Part shown: one piece after another, positions 44,037 through 54,608 of the stretch
Numbering within the stretch: the stretch's first letter is position 1
Layout: every line of letters starts with the position of its first letter
Source: Metellina segmentata
Taxonomy: Eukaryota; Arthropoda; Arachnida; Araneae; Tetragnathidae
Direction of reading: 5' to 3'
DNA: 64,000 nt
Assembly (NCBI GenBank): GCA_947359465.1
Contig: OX375879.1
Coordinates: 90,929,578 to 90,993,577 of the forward strand
Notes under the pieces: generated by a model
What the model was told of the DNA's origin: nothing
The model's database searches: none
The model's input: only the letters and a program-made list of their open reading frames with translations
Position numbers and translations under genes: made by a program

Positions 44037-44110
44037 AATGCATATGAATTTTTCAACACAATTAAATGTAGTTATTTTAGTATATGTTTTATACATATAT
44101 ATTTGTTTTA

Positions 44111-44789
44111 TACATATCTATTAGTTTGTTTTTAGAGTTGAAATATTCTCGTATCTTCTATTAGTATTTAATGCATCGATACATAAAAATTAAGCAAGAG
44201 TAAACACTCAGTCATTGTTTCCCGTACTTTCAATCAACGTGCGTTTTAGCTGTCATACATGTTTAAGTAATGGATGTGTAAAGAAATATACGACCTATAT
44301 AACACTGTTAAAAACCAGTTGTTCTAGTTCCTTAAAAAGGAACTTTAAAGCCTTAAACAACTTTGGTATCTTTTTTAACTTGACTGAAGCAAAATAAAAA
44401 TCTATTTCCCTCTATAGAAATATATTTATCCCAAAATAAAACAATTTAAAAGTTATTTTTAAGCCTTTCATGTAAAACAAATGCGCTTATTTGCTGAGCT
44501 ATTAAAAGAGGAAAAATGAATCCTTTTATATTTCATGTGATTGTTTTATGGTCAACAGTTCATGACCGAACCTTATTGTTCGATTGGAAATCCGTTTTTA
44601 AGGATAAAACCGAAATTACAGATCAAATTACTTAAAGTACAGAATGGAAGCTTTGAATAAAATATTAGCAAAACATACCATTTAGTACGAAGTGCTCATT
44701 AAAATCATAGATAAAATTGCAAAACTGAAGATCAAAGCATCAATTTTCCGAGTTTAGAGTGAAACTTTGAATTTCGTTCGAGAAAGAGA
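44111..44789. other. No gene seen
   Basis: AT-rich DNA beyond the end of the locus duplication. The missing last PGRP exon was looked for here and not found. Confidence 0.55.
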
Positions 44790-45351
44790 AGATTGATGTT
44801 TCCACATAATGCTCGCAGATTTTGACTCCGGTGTCATATGTAACGCCCAGGTTTTATCTCCTGTGACAATACTCGAAAAAAAAATCATTACCTTCCTCGT
44901 GGTACCTCTGCAAATGTGTCAGACTTCAAGCCATTCTGCATCCAGTGTGCTGTTCGGACAGTTGTTTTGGTACCCATCGAGAAAAAACTTTCATGTACCC
45001 TAGATTCTCATGAACAATGTCCCAGGCACATCCATAAGAAATGTTGCAACGTTCCTTTATTTCATTCAACGTCGTTAGATGGTTATCTCGTATGACGTTG
45101 TCAATTTCATCAACAATTGAACAGGTAAAAGAAAACACTGGTCTCCCAGATCGGACTTCATCTACCCAATTCATTCGCCCATCTTGAAACATCTTACACC
45201 ATCTTCCCACATTGGTACGGTCAATAAAGTCTTTTCTTTAAACTTCCACCATCTCCTAATGGATCTCTCCAGCTTTATATCCTTTTGCAAAAAGAAATCT
45301 TATCACAGCTCATTGCTCCTCCACAGTTGACGATATAATCACTGACGCCAT
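44790..45351 (-). pseudogene. mariner transposase fragment
   Basis: The minus-strand frame begins MASVIISSTVEEQ at 45351. After a stop and a frame change it continues WCKMFQDGRMNWVDEVRSGR and later VFSRWVPKQLSEQH, as in SETMAR/mariner transposases (helix-turn-helix DNA-binding half and linker). Beyond GCRMA, the next pieces LQRYHEEGNDFF and VTYDT mark the beginning of the catalytic half, after which the homology ends. The catalytic domain is incomplete, so the element is dead. Confidence 0.85.
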
Positions 45352-45749
45352 TTTACCGGTGACTGACGAACGGTAACGGTACGTGAAATCACGAGATCTT
45401 GCTTTCCGCTCAGTCAGTAGCGCCCTGTATAGTTCACTTTTTAGTAAATAATTTCATTTTGACTAATTATTTGCCTTCTTAAAAATTGACATGTGCATTA
45501 CTCATTAACACGCCCTCGTACCAACCTGGCGATAGACAAAAGTAGTGGAGAATCGTAGCTTCAGTTTTCATATGTCTACGCTGAAATTTACTCAAACATA
45601 TAATATACATTTCTGACTGTAAAAATTGCAACACAATTAAAGAATCATCAGAAATAAATAAAATTTATTCCACGTATTACTTATAGTGGTTTAAAAAAGG
45701 TCAAATTTATAGAGCAATAAAACAAAAATAATGCCGAAAATCAAGAACT

Positions 45750-46745
45750 TCTGCAACCACCATGCGCAGCGGTGAGGTCCCGTATAGGTCGTGGCATCAA
45801 ATCATAAGAGATTCTGAATGTCATGCTGAGGAATGGCATTCCAGCCGGCCTCTATCTGATTCCAAAGTTCAGCCGTACTCTCTGCCCTACGAGCAAGTCG
45901 CCAACCGATATAATCCCAGACATGTTTAATGAAGGACATATCCGGGAATCGTGCAGGTCATGGAAAAAGCGGAACTTGTCGTGCACTGAAGAAGGATTGT
46001 ACATTCCGAGCAACATGACGATGGGCATTGTCTTGTTGAAATACAGCTCCGGGAATGCTTTGCAGGAGGGTTAGAACCTCGGGCTCCACAACTTCCCTGA
46101 TGTAGAGTTCTCTGTTCAGGGTCCTCACAATTTTTAGTAGACGGGATCGTCCATGAAAAGCCAATAGCGTCCCAGATCATAGTGTTCGTCCAGTATAACA
46201 CAGAATAAGACGCTCCGGGAGAAGACGTTAACCGCTGTAGCGTCTGACTAGTGATTGTCGATCGTTATAGTCCAGACTGTAGCGGGACTCATATGAGAAG
46301 ACGATTATTTTACAACCTGCATACCATTGGCTGTGGTGGTGAGTCCATTGTAGTCTGAGGCGTCGGTGATTCAGCGTCAAGGGAATCCTGCGTAGAAGAA
46401 TCCTTGCACGTAGCCTATGGTATAGCAGAAGTAAGCGAAGCGTGGGGCAGGCAATGACACCTGAAGACGTGCTCCAATATTGTGCCGACGCACGAGAGGA
46501 CGCTGTACGGTCCGTCACCGCCATGCGGATGTGTTCTCTGCCGTCCCGTTATGATGTCATATTGCGTTGCCGATTGCCGGTATTTCAAATTGTCCGGTTC
46601 TCCATGGTTAATCTCTTCCACACACGCATCACTGTAGTGACATTATGCCCCGGTGCGAGTGGCGATTTCACGTTACGAAAGTCCACCCTCACGGAGGCTG
46701 ATCATGCGACCCTGTTTGTACTCTGTTAGTTGCTCGTATGGCACA
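45750..46745 (-). pseudogene. Second Tc1 transposase, decayed
   Basis: Pieces in several frames line up with a Tc1 transposase on the minus strand. From N to C these are EYKQGRMISLREGG, TDRTASSRASAQYWS, LRRIPLTLNHRRLRLQW, YIREVVEPEVLTLLQSIPGA followed by FQQDNAHRHVARN, and LWNQIEAGWNAIPQ. The order is complete, but there are many stops and frame changes. It is a different Tc1 family from the one at 22.6-26.3 kb. No inverted repeats could be identified with confidence. Confidence 0.88.
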
Positions 46746-46799
46746 TATTGACTTCTAATCAGTCATTTACAGCAGTCAAATGACTAAACACATATTTCA

Positions 46800-48031
46800 A
46801 CGCACCTTTACAGTGCTTTTTATATACGTCTCAAAGGAAGTTTAGAGGGTGTTTCTCGTCCCGCACATGCGTGATCGCTTTGTGATTATTATCATTGGCA
46901 TATTGTAACTATTTTACATTTCCTGCGAGTTTCGTTTAATATGCATGATTCCTTTATGGTTGTTGCGATTTTTACAAACAGTTGCACAGAAATATATGTA
47001 TTGTTGGCTTAAGCAATCTAATTAACTCCTGGAGATACTAAGTGCTTTCATGGTGATGAAAAGTACATAAGCACATTACAAACTGTTTGAAACATATATA
47101 ATATTATAAAAATATTTATAATTAAAAATTTTTGTCCTGAAAATTAATAGTTAATCGTTAAACAGATATACAGAAAAAAGATTTTTGTCAGTAATTAGTT
47201 TCTGCTCTAAGCCAAGGATATTGTCGTATTTAATTTACCTACTGTCGATAACTTTAAACAGAATAAAAATCCTGAAAATCGATAGTGGTAAGGTCATTTC
47301 AAGAATTTGTGATCATTACAATTTACTTTTAAACCATATGAAAACTTTAATCAAAGAATTGAGAATACAATTACAATAAAAATTTCACGATGTAAAGGAA
47401 TGTATGTCTTTAAACAACTACTTCAAAGACGATGAAAGGTAAAATTTATCTCTAGCATTTTCTATACTTATGAAATACATCATTGTTTTTCACGTATTTA
47501 TGACTCAACGGAAAACATGCATATTAAAGCTCTATTATTTTATTTCATTAATTAAAACAGAGGGAAATTGATATAATGATGCTATATGTTTGCAGTTTTA
47601 GAAGTGAAATCAGTGTAATCTTCTTTTGTTTGGATTCAACTCTATAGATTGCAAGTTTGGGTTAAATATATCGAACCGAAATACTTGTAATCTGTACTTT
47701 TTATTTTTAGTGTAACAGTAACAGTAGGAAGTATTTCGATGGAAAACGGAATAATATTACATCCTATTCGAACAACTGGTGTGAAATCAGGGATTGGATA
47801 GAATAAAACGCACATAAGTCAACACATGTGTGTTCTATACTTTTGATTTGAGTATCCATAAAAATAATATCTTATCAGAAAAAACCTAATACCGTACTTT
47901 TATTTTATGTGGTTACAATATTGAATTCAAATCATGCGGTAGGTATTTTATGTTTTATTTTAAGTCATTGGAAAAATAAATCAGTAAGTTGGCATAAAAT
48001 ATTGTTTATTGTGATTCATTCTGCTTGGTAC
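46800..48031. other. No gene seen
   Basis: AT-rich DNA; only short chance frames. Confidence 0.5.
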
Positions 48032-48039
48032 GTTATAAC

Positions 48040-48858
48040 TAGAGCACGGATATTGCATATTTTGCATATCATTTTTTAGTCTGTATTGTTGATGGAAATC
48101 CATATTGAGTGTTTTTTAGAAATTTGCAACCAAAAAACCCGAATTTATTTTGCATGTTTTGTGGCTATTTGGTCAATTTTTCTCTATTTTTAATCATTTT
48201 TACAAAAAAAAAAAAAAAAAAATTATTAAAGAATTTTGTTCAGCGCTTTTGGAAGGATGGTTTTCAAAAGCAATCAAATTCAAATCAATTACGACTCACA
48301 AACAAAAAGTGGAAAATGCGCATAAAAATAAGAATATTCAATATCCTTTCATCGAGCACGTCAAAGTCTGAGTCAGTGTCCAAATCTTCGGAGAATAACG
48401 AGATGTATCAAGTTCAAGGCAATGTTGAAATCCAATATTGTAAGCCGATGTAATATTTAGAGCCTTCTTGAAGACGTAAACAGGTAAAGAAATTCCTCTT
48501 CAATCGACAGTGTGCGCGATAAGGTGTTACAAATAATACAAAATGATTCCCCCATCTGGATGTCGATGAAACGATTGACCCCCTGCTTATGATACCTAAT
48601 TTATGTAAAGATTTAGAAAAAAACAAATCACTCCACGATTGCCAGGACAGTGGGTGAAGCGATTAATAAATAAAATTATGTATTAATTGATTGAAAGTTT
48701 GGCTCATTTTCACTTTATTCTCCTCACTACCCCTTTTGTGAGAATAAATTTTTTTTTTTTTTTTTTTTTAATTTCGCATATTTTGGGTTTTAGTGCATAT
48801 TTTGGGATTTTGTAATGCATATTTCAAGTCACATTTTTGCATATCGATCCGAGCTCTA
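48040..48858 (+). mobile_element. Internally deleted hAT element, 819 bp
   Basis: A perfect 8-bp target-site duplication, gttataac, flanks it (48032-48039 and 48859-48866). The ends are TAGAGCACGGATATTGCA at the left and TGCATATCGATCCGAGCTCTA-type at the right, which are inverted with a few differences. gcatatttt motifs repeat near both ends. A plus-strand remnant around 48109-48260 reads NLQPKNPNLFCMFCGY, like the N-terminal finger of a hAT transposase. Long A and T tracts interrupt it. Confidence 0.9.
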
Positions 48859-48866
48859 GTTATAAC

Positions 48867-50334
48867 TAAACATACAACCCCACAAACAGGATAGGTAGAC
48901 GCTATATGAAAATTACAAGCTGGATGTTTTAGATTTTAACGTATTTTACAAGTGGTAAAAGTTAATATTTTAATTTAACCATCCAATACGAAGATTACTT
49001 TATTTCTTTTCAATTGTTTCCTAAAGTTATCGTTTCGAGGGTTAAAAGTATGTTCGTTATTTGATACTCAAATGCAAATATACCTAGTACGAAAGTATTT
49101 TTTAATATGCAGTACGTTTTTCATTAAAGATTATTTTTTATCTCATTCCTCTTAAAAAAATGTCTGTCTACGAATGAAAAATGCCTGTATGAGTCAAATG
49201 ATACATTAATTCGCTATTAAATGCTACTCTTGAATATTTATTAATATATTTTGAAGAAGTTGAAAATTAAAAGAAAGTTTTACTGAACTCTCTTTTAGGT
49301 GTACATTGATTGTTTTTAGGATAATCTTTATTTAGTATATATAGAAGGATTTAGTAATATATAGAAATTGATATTTTAAGTTATAATATCAAACATGCGG
49401 CATTGAATATTAGTATGAATTCCGGAAAGCTTGCCCGTGATTTTCCTAATTCTAATTGAAGTGAAAAAAATTAATAATTTTGTTTTAACGAAAAGTAAAC
49501 GAAAGAACAGAAAACTCAAAATAAAAATATTTTGAAAAGTTGTAATTTTAAGAAATCAATGGCTACAAATGAAACGATTTTAAGCATTGTTCTCTATTTC
49601 CTGGTATTACTAAATACTTAATGTTAGTTCTAGAAAATTAAAATTCAACCCCGAATTTAAGTAAAAAGTATTAAAAGTATTTAAGTAAGTATTTTAAATG
49701 TCATTTTTAAGACTTTTACTTATTTAATATTCAGGAAGTCTGAAATCTGAAATCAGGAAGTCTGAGAATTTTCTCTATCATTTATAATTTTGTCTTAAAA
49801 CCAGTTTAACATTAAAATCTTCAAATATCTTTGCCTAATTTTTATATTTAAACAAAGATTTTTTTTTTATGATTACTGTTTACGTGTTTATCGGTACCTT
49901 TAAAAATCGACCTACACAAATCTTCTACTTTATGTGATTTTTAATGATTACGAGAAATTGCTCCTAGCTATTTGTGTAGATATAAGTATATAACTTTTAA
50001 ATTCATTTATACTATGTGAACTCGCACCCAATGCTCTTTTTATAGCATAGTGTGTGTTTGGGGAGCTCTACATTTAGTATGTGACAGAAGTATAACATTA
50101 TTAAATAATAATAACAGTATTTATGACAATGAAGTCTTCTTAGGTAAAATTAATTATAATTACCTGTTTATGGAACTTGAAAACATTTAATTTCTATTGA
50201 AACATTATTTTGCACAGATAATAAAATTATCTTACATTAAAAAAAAATTAGAGTGCAACTACTACAAATATATAACCGATTGTTTAATTCTTAATGTTTG
50301 ATCAATTTTAATGTATGAAGGCCCTGCATTTATT
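48867..50334. other. No gene seen
   Basis: Very AT-rich DNA without a supported feature. Confidence 0.5.
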
Positions 50335-50431
50335 ATGATTATTCCAATTTATTTCAGAATTCTACTTTTTGTTTTCATTCTGCTTATGATGCTGGAAGTT
50401 TTCTTTACAGAAGTAGTTAACGTGACCCCAG
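50335..50431 (+). CDS. Candidate signal-peptide exon of a small secreted protein
   Basis: From ATG (50335) the frame reads MIIPIYFRILLFVFILLMML followed by EVFFTEVVNV. This is a hydrophobic run of about 20 residues after a short N-region, ending in phase 1 at a good donor (ccag then gtaagg). The phase matches the acceptor at 52234. It would act as a signal peptide or, less likely, a signal anchor. No similarity is recognised. Confidence 0.4.
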
Positions 50432-51194
50432 GTAAGGTAGTATATATTTGGATTCAACCTTAACAAAATGTGTACTGTTTACTTACTTGTGAATATATTT
50501 GTCATTTTAAGAACTTAATCCTTGCACTTGCTTGCAATGAAAATAAATAATATTTATTCTTCCACCATTTTAAATAATTTTATTGCATATTTTCATGGTT
50601 TTAATATTATAAAAAAAAAACGTAACTCCAAAGGAAACAGAATACAACCAGGGTTAAAGTACATACAGCTTAATTTCCCCTGCAATTTAATTACACAGTT
50701 CTACAAAAAAAAAACCAAGCCCTGACACCATTTCTGCTGATTGTTATATAAAACGACCTCTTGAATTCGAATATGACCCCCGTTTTCCCCCATCAACCAC
50801 CGTTTTCTGGGGACGCAAACCCCCCCCCTCCCCCAGTGATTATCACTTTTCGATATAATTTTATGCACATAAATTTGATTTGGGAGAGGGGAAAAGTGAA
50901 TCTTCCAAACTTTCTTGCGAGGGATTCGGGACCTCTCCCCACTCACCCGCTTTTTGTCAAAAGTGTTGCTTGTATTTTTTTTAGTTGGGGTGTTTGGGTT
51001 AATAAAGTGGGAGGCTAAAAGCTGGAATATATATGTAGAAAATAATCAAAAAAATTGCGAAAAAAACCTTGAAAGAAACGATATTTTTTAATGATTATTT
51101 TTACAATTTAAGTTGACAAATCCCCTCCAAATCTCCCTCCTTGCTACAAATGTTCATGTTTTAGAGCTTTTCACCTCTCTAGACCCTCAGAAGA

Positions 51195-51232
51195 AATTTA
51201 ATGGTTAAAATAATCATTTTAACCATTAAATT
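51195..51232. repeat. Perfect 17-bp inverted repeat with 4-base loop
   Basis: The arms 51195-51211 (aatttaatggttaaaat) and 51216-51232 are exact complements, with the loop aatc between. It could extrude as a cruciform or be the fused ends of a small palindromic element. It lies in the candidate intron between 50431 and 52234. Confidence 0.85.
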
Positions 51233-51289
51233 AAATGTCAGTCAATTAGCAAAGCTCCGTCAAACGCAAGAGAGACAACGTCAAGTAAA

Positions 51290-51535
51290 TGGACAGATGC
51301 TCAAATGAAAGGCTTAATGACATAGAATAGAAAAATACATCCTAGGAGAAATATAACGTGCACTGCCTAAAACTCGCAGGTTGCAAGATCAGATGTCGAA
51401 CCCATTGAGATAAGATCCCGATAAATCCCATAGACCTATCGTCATATGACCGTGATTCAAAATTACGAAAATTGATCGCCAACAGCCCGTTGCGTTGCTC
51501 CAGTGTGAAGTAAGAATCCAACTTACCCTTGAATC
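51290..51535 (+). repeat. tRNA-derived SINE, degraded
   Basis: Same family as at 26.8 kb: the 3' part cgtgattcaaaattacgaaa, then caacagcccgttgcgttgct and ccagtgtgaagtaa, is clear. The head with caagatcagatgtcgaaccc is weak. Confidence 0.7.
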
Positions 51536-52233
51536 TTCAATAGAATATCAAAAACACATTAAGAGACAGGTATAAATCGAAAGTGGTTGAGAATACAAAA
51601 CATGAAGAGTGGGGAGGAGTTCATTTACGACATACTTGCTGGCCTTCTGTATATACCGGCGAAGGCCTTTAGATTATTGACAGTACATGATTCACTTACA
51701 TCGTTTGGGCATCTATGGTAGCTAAAATGTGTCATCTGTAGAGAGATGATTGATATGGACTGTGTCCACCTTTTAAAATGTTCGGTACTTTTCAGGGAAA
51801 AGAGCCTATGAACTATATTGGAAATCTAGTGAACTTGTGAAGCAGCTGGACTCTTATTGCTAATTATACTACTTTTTGCTCTATGCTCAAGCTTCATGTG
51901 TCACTATGTGACACATAGGGGTTAATAAATGTACTTGTCTAAGTGACTTTGTAATACAAATTAGTTAAAATGGGCTATCTAAATAGCTATAGGAATCGTT
52001 ACTTTGCTCTTTAGATAGAATAGTAAATGTGATGAGAATATTGAATGGTACTTCATGATTGAAGTTTCAGGTGACCCACATGCTCAGATTGCACAGTAGA
52101 AATAAGTGCTGAACAAAATAATAATCAAACAGTGGTTTATTTATATTGGTCTAAAGTTTCATAATTATTCAACAAAACAGAAGTGTTGTTAAACATTTTT
52201 AATCTTAATTTGATTTTACTTATACTATTTCAG

Positions 52234-52313
52234 GAGGCTCAATTAATCAAAAGATTGTGAAAAAACGTCGCAAGAAGTATAAAACAAGAATAACTTTTGT
52301 TACTCTTCCATAG
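52234..52313 (+). CDS. Candidate second exon of the small basic secreted protein
   Basis: The acceptor tatactatttcag leads in phase 1 into GGSINQKIVKKRRKKYKTR, then ITFVTLP and TAG (52311-52313). Joined to 50335-50431 the coding length is 177 bp, an exact multiple of three, giving 58 residues with a strongly basic tail. The stop overlaps a perfect donor (gtaagt at 52313), so the real exon may instead splice onward in phase 2 and the protein may be longer. The KKRRKK run could be a dibasic processing site or a heparin/nucleic-acid-binding patch. Function unknown. Confidence 0.38.
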
Positions 52314-53160
52314 TAAGTATCAACAAAAATCTTAATAAATTCAATGCGAGTTTGAAAAGTAAGATACAAAAAGTAGTACAAAATTACAACAAAATTATTT
52401 GAACATCTCTTGAAGGAGATACTTAATAAAATACATTTAAGGAAATTAGAATATTTAATTTCTAAAATACTTTATAATGAAGATTAAACTGATAGAATGT
52501 CCACTATCTATATTTTGTATCATATTACAATTCCTTTAAGGATTTTGTATGAACAAATTTCATTCATGATGTTTCAAAACTTCTTGTGTCCACAAACACT
52601 GATAACTATTTATTCATAAAATTATTCTGTTGTAACTCTGGATGTTAGTAAATTTTTTTAAATATTTTCTGAAGTGAAAAAACTCTTACGATCCAATATT
52701 TACTTTAAGTCACTTTTTTCTGAAGATAAGCTGTGTTAAAGAAATGTTCTAATGACTATAGTAATGTAAAGCATTCACCATCACGATAACCATTGTTACA
52801 TTCCAATTTTTTACTATGTCATAGTTTAAGTATAAATTATGAAAGTAATTTAGTTTATTTGAATAGCTAATATAATTCTAGAACTTGGTATAAGTCTCTT
52901 TCATTATTTTGTTTGGAAAAAAAAGCACCCATCAAACTTTGTCTATAGATGTTAAAATCTGTGTAATTCCGCAAATGATAAGTGAAAAAGAAATGAACAT
53001 AAGCAATAAGAACTCAAACAAAGCGATACTATTTATGGCAAAAAGTTCAAATTCAACAAAGAAAATACTTTAGCTTAATTTCCAGTTTTATTTTATTTAC
53101 ATTTTATGCCAAACCTTGATCTTTTTTATACGTGATAGCGTCGGCTTAAAGCATAAATTC

Positions 53161-53254
53161 ATTAACTGACAAGAGCATGTCTTGCATTAACTGACAATAG
53201 CATGTCTTGCATTAACTGACAAGAGCATGTCTTGCATTAACTGACAAGAGCATT
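53161..53254. repeat. 25-bp tandem repeat, 3.8 copies
   Basis: The unit attaactgacaagagcatgt plus cttgc repeats at 53161, 53186, 53211 and (partial) 53236. There is one difference in the second copy (aatagc for aagagc). Confidence 0.96.
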
Positions 53255-53706
53255 GTTTAAAGACTATTTGTTTTCTATAAAAGAAAAATTTAGAAGCAGT
53301 TTTATCGTGTAATATATCTACAAAAGACGAAATCTAAAAAAATAATCATCTGTAAAAGGGTCAAAAACAGAGACCTGTTGCACTAACGGACAAACATTCT
53401 TTGGCAAGTGATGTTTATTTCAATCCCCTCTACCATCTCTAAAGTTTGGTCATGTTAGTTTAAATTACACTGTATATACCAAACAAAACATAAAGCTGAA
53501 AACACGAGTGTGAGCGCAATCGTAACGAAATGGATAACAGAGCAAAATAGCAGTAAAATACAACATTGAAAACAGGAATGAAAAAAATGCGATTTCATAT
53601 TCCCTCTGAAAGCTCACTTCGAAAGACAAATGACTGCATTATACATTGATTTATGATTCTGTTTTTACATTCCACGCACTCATTTCCGATGTGAGTGTAT
53701 TCACTG

Positions 53707-53718
53707 ATGAAACTCAAG
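53707..53718 (+). other. Candidate first coding exon (start codon), block B
   Basis: ATGAAACTCAAG followed by gtaatc, identical to 32038-32049 in block A and preceded by the same conserved leader. It is proposed as the first codons (MKLK) of the signal peptide of the gene that contains the exon at 59598. The connecting signal-peptide exon was not located in the 5.9 kb between. Confidence 0.3.
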
Positions 53719-53803
53719 GTAATCCATTCACAATTTATATTCCTCTGAATCAACACACATAATGACATTTCTTCAAATAGGATAAATAGTGGAAAGTAAT
53801 GAC

Positions 53804-54600
53804 TAGGGCACCTTTTTGCAACAAATGCAGCTTTTTTTCACGCGTTCTACTCTGCATGTGAAGTACTAAAACCAAAATTCCTCTTACATGGGGTGTATAG
53901 TAAGTGAGTTATAACCGCAACATAAATGCAAATTTCTGCATAAATGCAACTTTTTGCATAAATGCAACCAACTGCAACTTTTTAAAATATAGCTTAAAAT
54001 TAATTAATATCTAATTACTATTTCATTTTTTGCTCTCTGAATCAACTCTTCGATCACGTGTGTCTGATCTTGCGAACGCTGAAGTATTGCGGATCATACA
54101 AGTTCATGGTAAGAAGGTGTTCGTCCTAAGTGAAATAAATGACAAGAAGTACTTTAATACATTGATTGGCACTCTTAATAATCCAGAGGAAACTTGCGTA
54201 ATCGACTGCAGAGTTTACGAGGTGAGTGTCGATATACAATATGGTGTTCGCCTTGTAGATGACGTTTTAAAATCTCTGAATGTTGAGCGAAAGGATTTTG
54301 CTCTTCTACTATCCTATACAACACATTATATGACTACGGCTGGCGCAGGTTTTCAATATTAAAGAAATTACTGTCCAAGGATCGGCCATTCAACGTTCTT
54401 CTGTATTTCAGTATGTATTATAATACTGGTGTACACAACTAAAATTGTCAATATATTTTGAATGTTTTTCATTTTTTGCGAATAATTTATTTTAGAATTT
54501 AGTGTATCAAAAAAAATTCAACTTTATTTCCATAAATGCAACTTTAGGGAATGATAAATGCAACTTTCCCCATTTTAACTGCAACAAAAAAGTTGCCCTA
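53804..54600 (+). mobile_element. Internally deleted hAT element, 797 bp
   Basis: The left end is TAGGGCACCTTTTTGCAAC and the right end is GCAACAAAAAAGTTGCCCTA, which are inverted repeats with a few differences. An 8-bp target-site duplication flanks it: gtaatgac (53796-53803) against gtaatgat (54601-54608). Copies of ataaatgcaac are clustered inside both ends, as expected for transposase binding sites. Confidence 0.9.
54030..54362 (+). pseudogene. hAT transposase fragment
   Basis: The 110-codon frame inside the hAT element contains LKSLNVERKDFALLLSYTTH, then YMTTAGAG. This matches the segment of hAT-like transposases around the 'DFxLLLSDAARYM' block. The upstream part (AEVLRIIQVHGKKVFVLSEI) is less clear. 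The catalytic core and dimerisation region are absent. Confidence 0.65.
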
Positions 54601-54608
54601 GTAATGAT

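Larger units (their letters stand above)
38928..44110 (+). repeat. Duplicated locus, copy 2 (PGRP pseudogene copy)
   Basis: Homology with copy 1 starts at aggtttcaatttctaaatgt and ends near 44110. It covers two exons and intron blocks. The last PGRP exon is not found after the shared SINE at 43785-44036, so the duplication either ended there or the exon was lost. Confidence 0.85.
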
